Shown piece after piece: positions 45,424 to 55,285 of a DNA stretch of 64,000 nucleotides; position 1 is the stretch's first letter; each line of letters starts with the position of its first letter. The DNA is taken from assembly GCF_014196195.1 (NCBI RefSeq), contig NZ_JACIDF010000004.1, positions 331,750 to 395,749 on the forward strand. The letters are read 5' to 3'. This DNA comes from Anoxybacteroides rupiense (GTDB lineage: Bacteria > Bacillota > Bacilli > Bacillales > Anoxybacillaceae). The translations under genes were made by a program, and so were the position numbers. The notes under the pieces are model-generated. The model was not told where the DNA came from. It was given only the letters and a program-made list of their open reading frames with translations, and ran no database searches.

Positions 45424-47001
45424 ATGAAAAGACTATCGATTCGTTGGAAAATTACAGCCCTTATCTTTTTTATTGTGAGCTTCTCTTTACTGTTAGGCGG
45501 CATTGTGATTGTCGGAAATTTCGTTCACACAAAGGAAGAAGAGCTGAAACAACGCGCTCTTTTAACTGCGCGCACGGTCTCTGAACTTCCAGAGATCAAG
45601 CAAAATATAATAGGAACACCAGCTGGGCGACACTCTATTAATGCTGTGGTGGAACGTTTACGAATCATTCATGGAGCGACCTATATCGTCGTATTAGATC
45701 AACATCGTATTCGATTATCCCATCCTGTGCAAGAAATGATCGGCAAGCCGTCATTTGGAAAAGATGAAGGCCCTGCCTTCGCTGAACATACATACACATC
45801 TAAAGCTCGCGGTGAAATTGGCACGGTTATTCGCGCATTTGTTCCGATTATGAACAACGATCACCAGCAGATTGGCGTCGTTATCGCCGCTTATCAGCTT
45901 CCGAGCGTCCTAGAAGCATTATTATCCTTAAAAATAGAAATTTTGCTTACCGCTGGCCTTTCTTTATTGTTTGGGGGAATCGGATCTTGGCTGCTTGCTT
46001 CTCATATTAAGCGGCAAATGTTTCAACTGGAGCCGCATGAAATTGCGAAGCTGCTTGTTGAGCGAACAGAGACATTTAATGCGATGCATGAAGGGGTTAT
46101 TGCCATTGATAAAGATGAAAAAATTACGATTTTTAACGACAAAGCGAAACAAATGTTAGGAATTTATGAAGATGTCATTGGCAAACCGATTCGTTTGATC
46201 CTTCCCGATACACACTTACCGGAAATCCTGCAAATCAATGAGCCAATCTATAATAAAGAACTGCAAACTCGGCATTTAAATATTTTAAGCAACCGAATTC
46301 CTATTAAAGTAAATGGTCAAATTGTCGGAGCCGTCGCTATTTTTCAAGATCAAACAGAAGTCAAAAAGCTGGCGGAGGAATTGACAGGAGTGAAAGCCTT
46401 CGTCAGCGCCTTGCGGGTTCAAAATCACGAATATATGAATAAGCTTCATACCATTGCTGGCCTTATTCAGCTCGGCCATAAAGAAAAAGCGCTTGAATAC
46501 GTATTTAAGATAACTGAAGAACAGGCCGAACTGACTAAATTTTTAAGCCAAAAGATTAAAGATGATAGTATTTCCGGACTGCTGCTTAGCAAAATCCGCC
46601 GCGGAAAAGAGCTCGGCATTCAAGTCATCATCGACCGCCATAGTAAGCTCAAAAAACTCCCAAGTGCGTTAGACCATCATGATTTCGTGGTTATACTTGG
46701 AAATTTAATCGAAAACGCCTTCGACTCTTTTCAAACGATGATTGAGCGAAAGAAAGAAATTTATATTAGCATTGAACAGAATGATGAACTCTTATGCCTT
46801 TCAGTAGAGGATAACGGTTGCGGTATCGATCAGCGCCATCTCCCTTATATTTTTGATGAAGGATTTTCAACAAAGGATAAAAAGAACCGGGGCATCGGCT
46901 TATATCTCCTTCAACAAATCGTCAGGAAAGGGAACGGAAAAATCCATGTAGAATCAGAGATGGGCAAGGGAACCATTTTTACTATTACATTCGACATGTA
47001 A
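45424..47001 (+). CDS. dctS: Sensor kinase DctS (CitA/DcuS family)
   Basis: Membrane kinase of 525 residues. Helices at 12-34 and 178-200 bracket an extracytoplasmic PAS-like sensor. A cytoplasmic PAS domain covers about 212-320. The phospho-His is in RVQNHEYMNKLHTIAGL. The ATPase has LGNLIENAFDS and GIGLYLLQQIV. It senses C4-dicarboxylates, probably with DctB. Strong AAGGAG start. Confidence 0.93.
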   Translation: MKRLSIRWKITALIFFIVSFSLLLGGIVIVGNFVHTKEEELKQRALLTARTVSELPEIKQNIIGTPAGRHSINAVVERLRIIHGATYIVVLDQHRIRLSHPVQEMIGKPSFGKDEGPAFAEHTYTSKARGEIGTVIRAFVPIMNNDHQQIGVVIAAYQLPSVLEALLSLKIEILLTAGLSLLFGGIGSWLLASHIKRQMFQLEPHEIAKLLVERTETFNAMHEGVIAIDKDEKITIFNDKAKQMLGIYEDVIGKPIRLILPDTHLPEILQINEPIYNKELQTRHLNILSNRIPIKVNGQIVGAVAIFQDQTEVKKLAEELTGVKAFVSALRVQNHEYMNKLHTIAGLIQLGHKEKALEYVFKITEEQAELTKFLSQKIKDDSISGLLLSKIRRGKELGIQVIIDRHSKLKKLPSALDHHDFVVILGNLIENAFDSFQTMIERKKEIYISIEQNDELLCLSVEDNGCGIDQRHLPYIFDEGFSTKDKKNRGIGLYLLQQIVRKGNGKIHVESEMGKGTIFTITFDM

Positions 47002-47020
47002 GAAAAGGGGAAAATAAAGA

Positions 47021-47692
47021 ATGTACAAAGTGCTATTAATCGAAGATGACCCGATGGTGCAAGAAGTCAATCGACAATTTATTGAGCAAGTTCCGCACTT
47101 TAAAGTGATCGGTATATCCTCAAATGGAATCCAAGGAATCGAAATGGTGCGCCGTCTTCATCCTGATTTAGTCATCGTTGATATTTATATGCCGCACCAA
47201 GATGGACTGGAAACATTGCAGAAGATTCGAACAGAGGGGCACGCCGTTGATGTCATTGCCATTACCGCTGCCAGCGATATAGAGACGGTAAGACGTGTAC
47301 TGCAAAACGGCGCATTTGATTATATTATGAAGCCATTCAAATTTGAACGATTAAAACAGGCATTAGAAAATTATCATACTTTCCGACAAAAGCTGACTAT
47401 TAAAACCACATTAACACAGCAAGAATTGGACAGGCTTTTGCAAATGCCGCAGATCGAAAGAAATGGCGGACTTCCAAAAGGATTGAATGAGATTACACTT
47501 CAAAAAATCATCAATTACCTTCAGCAACAGGCAATCCCTGTTTCAGCAGAAGAGGTAGCTGAGGGAGTCGGAATTGCCCGCGTCACTGCCCGGCGTTATT
47601 TAGAATATCTAGAAAAGCAACAAAAAGTGCAAATCGATATTCAATATGGCGGAGTCGGCCGGCCTATTAACCGCTATATGTTAAAACATTAG
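47021..47692 (+). CDS. dctR: Response regulator DctR (CitB/DcuR family)
   Basis: Receiver (1-120) with E8-D9-D10 and the phospho-Asp in VIVDIYMPHQDG. The C-terminus has the HTH segment VGIARVTARRYLEYL. 223 residues, 19 nt after dctS. It should activate the symporter gene dctP. Confidence 0.92.
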   Translation: MYKVLLIEDDPMVQEVNRQFIEQVPHFKVIGISSNGIQGIEMVRRLHPDLVIVDIYMPHQDGLETLQKIRTEGHAVDVIAITAASDIETVRRVLQNGAFDYIMKPFKFERLKQALENYHTFRQKLTIKTTLTQQELDRLLQMPQIERNGGLPKGLNEITLQKIINYLQQQAIPVSAEEVAEGVGIARVTARRYLEYLEKQQKVQIDIQYGGVGRPINRYMLKH

Positions 47693-48343
47693 CTTTTCTA
47701 TATAAGTGATGAATGACTTTAGCAATTGGCCCCATTTGCGAATGATCGAGGCCCCGCGAAAAAAGGGAACAGACGGCCCATCCAAAAGCAGAGTTCTATT
47801 TTCTTCGATGGTCGGAGACAAATCTACGACTTGCCTTTTCGTCACAAGAAGGTAAGATAAAGATCTGAAAGCAGCGCTGCTCGACCGCCCGCGCCCAGAC
47901 CATCGCAAAACCGGCCAAATTCTATCATACAAATACAATCATGCTATGTAGCTTATGATTGTGATAGAATGATGAATAATCCATCCTTTTCACATGATTC
48001 ATTCAAAATCAAGAATATCCATGCCCTGCTTGTGGGAGAACAAGCAACAAAGTAGTTTGATTCTAAATGATTTTCTATCCATTTTTCAGAAAGCGATTAG
48101 CGTTAAGGTAATAAGCGTCATTTGAACTTCTATTTTCATCCATTTTCTAGCGCCCCCTCCACCTACACTTCGTTAAGAGATGAGGAGCTTCTCGATGGAT
48201 GATGTTAAAAGGTTATAGTAAAAAATAGGCAGAAAGCCTCTATTTCGCATATTGCGGCACATTTTTAGTAAAATAATGGATAATTCGTACTCTTCATATG
48301 ATATAATAATGATATTCTTCCATTTATTTAAGGAGGGCTTTTT
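47693..48343. other. Long spacer with GC-richer patch and repeat
   Basis: About 650 bases. 47720-47930 is richer in GC than its surroundings and open on the minus strand for 85 codons, without ribosome site or family match; perhaps a worn foreign fragment. Copy C of the GTTAAGA repeat is at 48151. Confidence 0.4.
48151..48212 (+). repeat. Dispersed GTTAAGA-hairpin repeat, copy C
   Basis: CGCCCCCTCCACCTACACTT then CGTTAAGAGATGAGGAGC and TTCTCGATGGATGATGTTAA. Confidence 0.6.
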
Positions 48344-49069
48344 ATGAAATCACTATACAAAATATTGACACTGTTTGTAGCAGGAACTGTTCTTCTAGCT
48401 GGTTGTGGCACAAAGCAGGAAACTGAAAAAACGGCAACAACTCCAAACGCTAACACTGCCAGCACTCAAGACAACAGTAGCACAGACAACAGCAACAAAG
48501 ACAGCAGCGTCAGCACGAATAATAACAATTCGACAGATCATCATAACATAGGCACTGACAGCCCGAATACGGACAATGCATCTCAAACAGAGGCCAAACC
48601 TCCCACTAAGAAAAAGCTATCTTATACTAAAGATGGAAAAACATATGAAGAAACAGGAAAATTAGAAACAAGTGAAAACCAATCCTTCTCTCTTTATGTT
48701 TTAGGGAACTGGAAGCTTGAAGCAGAAGAACCGAATTCTGATGTTCTCCTAAAAGATCGTTCATTTGTCAGAATCCGCCTAGTGCAGCCAGACGACAACG
48801 AAACGGACTATGCCAAAATGGTCGAAGATCAAGCCAAGGCAGTGACCTCCGACGCTGTCCAGCAAGAAACCAATAACCTGCAAGGAATGCTTCATCAAGC
48901 GGTCTGGTACAAAGCTTATACAAACGATACGGCCGTAAATGTGCTTTGGATCAAAGGAAACGTTCCAATGATTGTTAATATCCAGACACCGCGTAACCAA
49001 GAAGTACTGGAACCTATTTTTGCAATGCTAGAGACGATTCAAAAACTGGATACTTCCCAAACGAATTAA
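48344..49069 (+). CDS. Lipoprotein with low-complexity linker
   Basis: Secreted lipoprotein of 241 residues. The signal peptide ends with the lipobox LLAGC (Cys21). Residues 30-85 are a linker of Asn, Ser, Thr and Asp, typical of surface-displayed proteins. Residues 95-235 form a folded domain I do not recognise. Start has AGGAGGG. Single gene. Confidence 0.82.
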   Translation: MKSLYKILTLFVAGTVLLAGCGTKQETEKTATTPNANTASTQDNSSTDNSNKDSSVSTNNNNSTDHHNIGTDSPNTDNASQTEAKPPTKKKLSYTKDGKTYEETGKLETSENQSFSLYVLGNWKLEAEEPNSDVLLKDRSFVRIRLVQPDDNETDYAKMVEDQAKAVTSDAVQQETNNLQGMLHQAVWYKAYTNDTAVNVLWIKGNVPMIVNIQTPRNQEVLEPIFAMLETIQKLDTSQTN

Positions 49070-49088
49070 TTCGCTTGATTTGGCAATG

Positions 49089-49123
49089 GGAAGGTGGGAG
49101 ATTTCTCGGTGGATCTGTTAAAT
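49089..49123 (+). repeat. Dispersed GTTAAGA-hairpin repeat, copy D (partial)
   Basis: GGAAGGTGGGAGATTTCTCG then GTGGATCTGTTAAA; only the right half of the element is kept. It overlaps the end of the kinase gene. Confidence 0.5.
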
Positions 49124-50341
49124 TTTTTGATTTTTAGGAAAGGTAATTTCAAAACAGGTCCCTTCACCTAGCTTACTTTTCACTTTCACCTTCCCATAAT
49201 GCTGGTCGATAATCCATTTCGCAATGGAAAGCCCCAAACCTGCTCCATCTGATGCGGCGCGAGCTTTATCGCTTTGGTAGAAGCGATCAAAAATTTTCGG
49301 AATGTCCTCTTCTGCAATACCGATTCCATTATCCTGTACTTTTAGTATAATAGAAGATGCGCTTTGATGGCAGGAAAGATGGATTTTTCCTCCTTCCTTT
49401 GTATATTTCATGGCATTATCTAATAAAATCACAATCAGCTGATGAATCCTTTCTCTATCTCCCGCAAATAAAAGAGAAGGTTCACTATCTAGCGTCATTT
49501 CTTTTTGCTGATAGGAAGCAATTTCATCATAATGATTGACAATTTCCCGCAGCAACTCATCGATTCGAAATGGCTCCTTTTTCATCTCGATCTGATTTGA
49601 ATCCGAACGGGCCAATGTTAATAAATTCGCTACCAGCTTAGAAAGACGTCTGCATTCTTTAGCAATGACGGAGATATCGACAATTTTTTCTTCGATGGTC
49701 GCCGAAGGAGAGCGAAACAATAAATCCGTTTTCGCCTGTATAACCGCTAAAGGTGTTCTAAGCTCATGAGAGGCATCGGAAACAAACTGCTGCTGCTTTT
49801 GCCAAGCGCTTTTAATGGGCACCAGCGCTCGTTCAGCAAGAAAATATCCCGCTGCCACCGAGCAAAGAAGAGCGACGCCGCCTCCTGCTATCATCAGCAG
49901 CAACAGACGATTTAAAATTTCTTTTTCCGAATTGATATTCCGCAATATTTGCACAGTTATTTTACCAAACGCCGTATCTATAGAGACAGCCATTGTTCGA
50001 AAATATAAATGGTCAATTTGGATATCATATAGCTCATTTAACTGTTGGGGATAAATGGTGAGCTCGTTCTGTTGAAACAATGTTGTGTTCGCATTCGGAT
50101 CAATGATTTTTCCTTGTTCGTTCCAAGCAATAATAAAAAGGCGAGGATCCCGCAGCGGAGCGATTCTTTCTCCCGCCTCCCCATATTGAACTCGCTCCAT
50201 CGCACGAATAATGGTCTCATCCACATCTTTATATAAGCGCGTTTGCAAATACGAATATAAAAAAACACCAAGCATGCTAATAAGAATGAAAAAAACAAAT
50301 GAGTTTAAAATCGTCAGTCGAATATGGGTACGTCGAAACAT
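49118..50341 (-). CDS. Sensor histidine kinase (OmpR-type system)
   Basis: Membrane kinase of 407 residues. Two helices (11-32, 145-168) flank an outer sensor. A HAMP-like linker is followed by the His box SDASHELRTPLAV and ATPase motifs (LLDNAMKYT, DNGIGI, GLGLSI). It pairs with the regulator 11 nt upstream. Located after an ABC exporter operon, probably its sensor. Confidence 0.92.
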   Translation of the reverse strand: MFRRTHIRLTILNSFVFFILISMLGVFLYSYLQTRLYKDVDETIIRAMERVQYGEAGERIAPLRDPRLFIIAWNEQGKIIDPNANTTLFQQNELTIYPQQLNELYDIQIDHLYFRTMAVSIDTAFGKITVQILRNINSEKEILNRLLLLMIAGGGVALLCSVAAGYFLAERALVPIKSAWQKQQQFVSDASHELRTPLAVIQAKTDLLFRSPSATIEEKIVDISVIAKECRRLSKLVANLLTLARSDSNQIEMKKEPFRIDELLREIVNHYDEIASYQQKEMTLDSEPSLLFAGDRERIHQLIVILLDNAMKYTKEGGKIHLSCHQSASSIILKVQDNGIGIAEEDIPKIFDRFYQSDKARAASDGAGLGLSIAKWIIDQHYGKVKVKSKLGEGTCFEITFPKNQKI

Positions 50342-50352
50342 AGAGGTCTCTC

Positions 50353-51024
50353 CTATGATTCCGCAAGCATGTATCCCACGCCGCGAATCGTTTTAATATC
50401 TGTATGATAGCCAAACGGCTCCAGTTTTTTGCGCAAATGATGAATAAATACCTCGACAATCGCAATCGTCGTATCTGAATCAAATCCCCATACACGATCA
50501 TAAATTTGTTCTTTCGTTAAAATCGTTCCTTTATTATTGATCAGATATTCCAGCAACTCATATTGCTTCGCAGTCAAGCGAATGAAATGATCATCGACTT
50601 TAATATCCTTTTCTTTTCCTAGCAATTCAATCCCGCGATAGCGAAGGGTTTGATTCGTCGTTAAGCTGCCGCTTCTCCTTAATAAAGCACGCAGGCGCGC
50701 CTTTAGCTCCGCAGCCTGAAACGGCTTTACCAAGTAATCATCCCCGCCAAAATCAAGTCCCTTTACCCGGTCCTCAAGCGAATCTTTTGCCGTTAAAAAT
50801 AGAACTGGCGTTTGAATCTCTTCTGCTCTCATTTTCTGAACAATCGCAAAGCCGTCGATTTCAGGAAGCATCACATCCAATATGATTGCATCATAAATAT
50901 TTTGCCGTGCCAAAAATAGCCCTTCCTCGCCGTTTGTCGCACTGTCTACTGTAAACTCATCATTTAAAATTTGAATAATCGATTGCAATAAATCCACATT
51001 GTCTTCTACGATTAATAGCCGCAC
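50353..51024 (-). CDS. OmpR-family response regulator
   Basis: Regulator of 223 residues: receiver with EDNVDLLQ and phospho-Asp in AIILDVMLPE, then a winged helix (RLTAKQYELLEYLIN). GTG start at 51024 follows GGAGGGG; longer frames upstream lack sense. It lies 73 nt after the permease gene. Confidence 0.92.
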   Translation of the reverse strand: MRLLIVEDNVDLLQSIIQILNDEFTVDSATNGEEGLFLARQNIYDAIILDVMLPEIDGFAIVQKMRAEEIQTPVLFLTAKDSLEDRVKGLDFGGDDYLVKPFQAAELKARLRALLRRSGSLTTNQTLRYRGIELLGKEKDIKVDDHFIRLTAKQYELLEYLINNKGTILTKEQIYDRVWGFDSDTTIAIVEVFIHHLRKKLEPFGYHTDIKTIRGVGYMLAES

Positions 51025-51097
51025 CCAGTTCCCCTCCTTCTTTCCAATATACAACAAAACGAAGCGGTCGCAAAAGGCGATCGCTTCATTTCCAAAA

Positions 51098-52267
51098 TCA
51101 ATCATAACGGAGTGCTTGAATCGGATCGAGCTTTGCCGCTTTGCTAGCCGGAAAGACCCCAAAGACAATACCGACAATTAACGAGAACAAGAATGCAATG
51201 AGCACGACAGACACAGAATAAGACACAGATAACTTCAGCGTCACAGAGAGTATTTGGCCAATTCCTAAACCAAGTCCAATGCCGATTATCCCTCCAAAAG
51301 CACTTAACACAGCGGCCTCAATTAAAAATTGCAGTAAAATATCTCTTCGTTTGGCACCAATGGCTTTACGAATTCCAATCTCTTTCGTTCGTTCTGAAAC
51401 GGATACGAGCATAATATTCATAATCCCGATTCCGCCGACTAAAAGTGAAATACCTGCAATTCCTCCAAGCATCATGGTCATCGTATTTGTCACCGAACTC
51501 ATTGTATCCATTAAATCTTGCTGATTAAAAACACTATAGCTATCTTGATGGTCTGGGAACATGCGCATCAAAGTTCGTTCGATTTCTGCCATTATCCAGT
51601 TTAATTGTTCAGCACTTTTTGCTTGAATATACATGGTTTGTACATTGGTATTCTTCGTGATACGCTGTGCCGTTGAAAGTGGCAGCAAAATAACATCATC
51701 GCCGCTTTGTCCCATGGAACCTCCTTTGGATGCAAGCACCCCTACTACTTTAAAAGATATTCCATCCACCTGAATATATTTTCCGACCGGATTTTCCATT
51801 CCAAACAGCGTTTGCGCAGTATTAGCTCCTAAAACAGCTATTTTTTGGCGATATTCTACATCGATATCTGACAAAAAGCGCCCTTGGCTAACTTGAGCCT
51901 CTCGCACAGTCTGGTAGGAAGCAGTCGTCCCGATCAACGATACTTGCGTAGCGGTCGTGCCATTTTTAACACTTACACGCCCTGATACAACTGGAGCGAT
52001 CTCCTTCACCCCGTCCAGTTTACGAAATTTTTCGGTATCTTCTACCGTCAGTTTTACAATATCTGAATTCATCACATTGACCGTTAATAAATTGGTTCCT
52101 AATTGATTAATTTGCTCTGCTACAGCTTTACTTGATCCTTGGCCAATCGAAATTAAAACAATGACAGAAGACACGCCAATAATAATTCCAAGCATTGTTA
52201 AAAAAGAACGTAGCTTATTGCCGCGAATGCTGCGCATCGCCATTTTAATCGACTGAAGAAGCCTCAA
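51098..52267 (-). CDS. MacB-like ABC permease
   Basis: Permease of 389 residues, FtsX/MacB type: one N-terminal helix (about 21-43), a large extracytoplasmic domain, then three helices after 265. KEIGIRKAIGAKRRDIL is the typical FtsX loop. Start is TTG 52267, overlapping the ATPase gene by 23 nt and following GAGGTGAT. Part of a tripartite exporter resembling YknXYZ. Confidence 0.92.
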   Translation of the reverse strand: MRLLQSIKMAMRSIRGNKLRSFLTMLGIIIGVSSVIVLISIGQGSSKAVAEQINQLGTNLLTVNVMNSDIVKLTVEDTEKFRKLDGVKEIAPVVSGRVSVKNGTTATQVSLIGTTASYQTVREAQVSQGRFLSDIDVEYRQKIAVLGANTAQTLFGMENPVGKYIQVDGISFKVVGVLASKGGSMGQSGDDVILLPLSTAQRITKNTNVQTMYIQAKSAEQLNWIMAEIERTLMRMFPDHQDSYSVFNQQDLMDTMSSVTNTMTMMLGGIAGISLLVGGIGIMNIMLVSVSERTKEIGIRKAIGAKRRDILLQFLIEAAVLSAFGGIIGIGLGLGIGQILSVTLKLSVSYSVSVVLIAFLFSLIVGIVFGVFPASKAAKLDPIQALRYD

Positions 52268-52955
52268 TGAAATCACCTCTGCTTTCAAATAAACGACCAT
52301 CTTGAATACGTACGATGCGCTTCGCCTGTTTGGCCACTTCCCAATCATGGGTAATGATAATAATCGTATGCCCTTGTTCATTTAGTCCTTTCATAATGTT
52401 AATAATCTCTTGACTCGTTTTACTATCAAGTGCTCCCGTCGGCTCATCTGCCAGCAAAATAGGAGGATTGCCCACAAGCGCTCGCGCGATTGCCACACGC
52501 TGCTGTTGCCCGCCTGATAGTTGGCTTGGCAAATGATGAGCACGTTCTATTAATCCGACTTTTTTAAGGCATTCTTGCGCTATTTGCTGCCTTTCTTTTA
52601 TTTTCATTCCTCTATACAATAGAGGGAGTTCGACATTTTCCAGCGCAGTTAGGCGCGGCAATAAGAAAAAATTTTGAAAAATAAAACCGATTTTCTCATT
52701 TCGAATGGCTGCTAGTTCATTGTCATTCAATCTGGCAATTTCTTTTCCATCAAGAAAATAGCTGCCAGCATCTGGTCGATCCAGGCATCCGATCATATTC
52801 ATAAAAGTCGACTTTCCTGAACCAGAGGGTCCAACAATCGCCAGGAAATCGCCACTGTGAATCTGCAAAGAAATTCCTTGTAAGGCTTGGACCACCTCAC
52901 CGCCTAGGCGGTATGTTTTCGTCATATTTTGTATTTCAATAATTGACTTGGCCAT
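52245..52955 (-). CDS. ABC transporter ATP-binding protein (MacB/LolD type)
   Basis: ATPase of 236 residues. Walker [11 protein letters not shown]-loop [11 protein letters not shown], signature LSGGQQQR, Walker [13 protein letters not shown] and H-loop ITHD are present. It powers the permease that overlaps it. The ATG at 52955 follows GAGGAGGGGAG. Confidence 0.95.
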   Translation of the reverse strand: MAKSIIEIQNMTKTYRLGGEVVQALQGISLQIHSGDFLAIVGPSGSGKSTFMNMIGCLDRPDAGSYFLDGKEIARLNDNELAAIRNEKIGFIFQNFFLLPRLTALENVELPLLYRGMKIKERQQIAQECLKKVGLIERAHHLPSQLSGGQQQRVAIARALVGNPPILLADEPTGALDSKTSQEIINIMKGLNEQGHTIIIITHDWEVAKQAKRIVRIQDGRLFESRGDFIEASSVD

Positions 52956-52959
52956 TTGC

Positions 52960-53904
52960 CTACTCCCCTCCTCGGTAGCTTCTGCCACCCATACCGCCTG
53001 CCCCATTCATTCGCGGCATACGGTTCATCATTCCGCCAAACTCCATTCTGTTATTCATATTTGAGCTTGTAACTGCCGTTCTCGGCAATTGAACAATCTC
53101 TCCCTCTTCTAATCCTTCAGTGATTTCTACGTAATCTTCATTATTGATCCCTGTTTTTATGATCTGTCGTCTAGTAGCTTCGCCATTTTCCGAAGAAGAT
53201 GGGTCAGTGACAACAACAAACTTTTGTCCATTGATCGTATTAACAGCTTCAATCGGCACGTATAACACGTTATCCTTGCTTTCTACTAAAATACTTGCTT
53301 CTGCTGTCATGCCAACCTTCACATTGGTTGATTTATCAAGATGCACTGTCACATCAAATGTTGAAACACCATTAGAGATGGTTCCCTCATTTGCAATAGA
53401 GGTCACCTTGCCGCTGTATGTTGTATTGGGAAATGCATTGATTTTCACGCTTGCGGTCTGGCCTGCTTTTATTTTCGGAATATCTAATTCATCGATTTGT
53501 ACCGTCACTTGTAAATCATCATAATTAGTAAGATGAGCAACAACTTGACCTATTGTTACTCGCTGTCCTGGCTCTACTGCTACTGATGTCACCGTTCCAG
53601 CTGCCGGCGCCGTAATTGGATCGCTGCCATCTGTAAAAGTTATCAGCTCTTGCCCTTCTGTCACTTTCTCGCCTTCAGAAACAAGGACTTCGTCTACTTC
53701 CTTGTTGGCTTTTGCTTTGAGATCTTCGCTTGTAACAGGCTGGATCGTTCCATTGCCACTTACCTTCACTTCCAACTTTCCTTTTTGCACAGAGGCTGTA
53801 GGTGTTTGCGCTACAACAGTATCTTTTTTGCCCATTGACCAAATCCAAACACCTCCGCCAATCACCACAATGGCAACAATGAATATAACTATCCATTTTT
53901 TCAA
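52960..53904 (-). CDS. Membrane fusion protein of ABC exporter (HlyD/YknX type)
   Basis: Adaptor protein of 314 residues with an N-terminal membrane anchor (4-22), biotinyl-lipoyl-like and beta-barrel domains, and a Gly/Met-rich tail (GGMMNRMPRMNGAGGMGG). TTG start at 53904 follows AAGGAGGAG. First gene of the exporter operon; the five genes through the kinase run in the same direction. Confidence 0.9.
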   Translation of the reverse strand: MKKWIVIFIVAIVVIGGGVWIWSMGKKDTVVAQTPTASVQKGKLEVKVSGNGTIQPVTSEDLKAKANKEVDEVLVSEGEKVTEGQELITFTDGSDPITAPAAGTVTSVAVEPGQRVTIGQVVAHLTNYDDLQVTVQIDELDIPKIKAGQTASVKINAFPNTTYSGKVTSIANEGTISNGVSTFDVTVHLDKSTNVKVGMTAEASILVESKDNVLYVPIEAVNTINGQKFVVVTDPSSSENGEATRRQIIKTGINNEDYVEITEGLEEGEIVQLPRTAVTSSNMNNRMEFGGMMNRMPRMNGAGGMGGRSYRGGE

Positions 53905-54100
53905 TACAGACTCCTCCTTATTGAAACTATTTAAATTGGCTAGTCCTATTATGCAAATCATTTCTTAATTTTTTCTTAATAAAATGGCTTCCTTCTGAGG
54001 GAGGAGCTTGAATCTTTCACTTTCCTAGCGTTTCACTAACCCATTCTTTATGTCAGACTGATAAGACAGGAGCGCTTTATCTTACAGGATCCTATTTACA

Positions 54101-54136
54101 CAAAAAAGCATTCGCGGCGATCGCCCGCAAATGCTT
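54101..54136 (-). terminator. Signal peptidase gene terminator
   Basis: AAGCATT-c-GCGG / CCGC-a-AATGCTT, then TTTTTTG on the minus strand. Confidence 0.75.
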
Positions 54137-54203
54137 AAAACGAAAAACGATGGGAGGGTTATTTATATAAGTTTGAAAATAAAAGAAATGATCTTTAATG
54201 AAC

Positions 54204-54261
54204 CGCCCCACTTCCACTCCGTTAAGAAGTGGGAGACTCCTCGATGGATTATGTTAAAAGG
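54204..54261 (+). repeat. Dispersed GTTAAGA-hairpin repeat, copy E
   Basis: Best copy: CCCACTTC-cactccgttaa-GAAGTGGG with perfect 8-bp arms, then AGACTCCTCGATGGATTATG and TTAAAAGG. Confidence 0.7.
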
Positions 54262-54277
54262 TATAAAAACAGTTGCT

Positions 54278-54832
54278 TTATTTCACTAATCCTGCCTCAT
54301 CCACTGGCCATATCCGTAATACAGCCTTACCTACAATATCCTTCATTGGCACAAGTCCAAAATAACGGCTATCCTTGCTGACTAAACGGTTATCCCCTAA
54401 CACAAAAACGTACCCTTTTGGAATGACTTTTTTATTTGTAATTTCCTGCAAAGTAAAATCTCCTGTCACAAGGCCTTCCGTCTCATTTTTCTCCTTCCAT
54501 GTTTTTAAATATGGTTCATTATAGGCTTTACCATTAATGTATAAAGTATCATGCTTCATTTCAACGGTATCTCCGGGTAAGCCGATAATTCTTTTGATAT
54601 ACTTTTCTTTTGAATCAGGAGCATTGAATACAATGATATCAAAGTGCTTGTATCCCTCCCATTTGCTGAACTTGCTCACGATCAGGCGATTATCATTTTG
54701 CAGAGTCGGCAGCATGGACTCCCCTTTCACAATATAAGGAGCAAAAATTAGATTTCTAACTACGACTGCAATAATAACGGCAATTCCAACCGCCTTTCCC
54801 CATGATACGATCTCTTCTTTCCAATTTGACAT
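54278..54832 (-). CDS. sip: Signal peptidase I
   Basis: Type I signal peptidase of 184 residues. One N-terminal helix (12-32) anchors it; catalytic Ser is in KGESMLPTL and Lys in KYIKRIIGLPGD, and LGDNRLVSKDSR closes the site. It cleaves signal peptides outside the membrane. The paralogue (SipS, SipT and others) cannot be assigned. Confidence 0.93.
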   Translation of the reverse strand: MSNWKEEIVSWGKAVGIAVIIAVVVRNLIFAPYIVKGESMLPTLQNDNRLIVSKFSKWEGYKHFDIIVFNAPDSKEKYIKRIIGLPGDTVEMKHDTLYINGKAYNEPYLKTWKEKNETEGLVTGDFTLQEITNKKVIPKGYVFVLGDNRLVSKDSRYFGLVPMKDIVGKAVLRIWPVDEAGLVK

Positions 54833-55285
54833 GATCCATTCCCTCTCTTTCTTCTCTGCATTTATCCTTTTGTCGTTTCATTCCCCATATTGATCAATCT
54901 TTACAGGTCTGGCTTCTGCTGCGAATTCAGGCCACGCCATCTTCTTAAATAAACATCTATGTATGATCATCCTCACTATTCCAATTATTACTATATGAGT
55001 TTATCATATCATCGAGAGAGAGGAGCTAGCAACACCTCGATGGCCTGCTTCGTAAGAAAAGGGCAAAACATCCACCTACTGGCGAAGATCGTACAAGCCC
55101 CACTGAGGAGAGCTCGAACCAAGCCAAGTTTGGTCCTGCGCCGTCGCTGAATGAAGGAACCGCCGCAATACGGAGAGGAGCGATTCGAGCCGATGGCGCT
55201 TGAAGCTAGACAGCGCCTCACTTCTTTTAAAAAAGGCAAGATCATAAATTCTGATATGATAAAAAACCCCTGCATCACGCAAGGG
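54833..55285. other. Spacer with GC-rich patch
   Basis: The stretch 55010-55220 is GC-rich relative to its neighbours and open in several frames, as in worn foreign DNA. One phrase, ACCTCGATGG, echoes the dispersed repeat tail. The yhbH terminator (CCC-c-TGC/GCA-a-GGG with a T run, 55261-55285, minus) is at its end. Confidence 0.45.
55261..55285 (-). terminator. yhbH terminator
   Basis: CCCcTGC-atcac-GCAaGGG, followed by TTTTTT on the minus strand. Confidence 0.78.
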
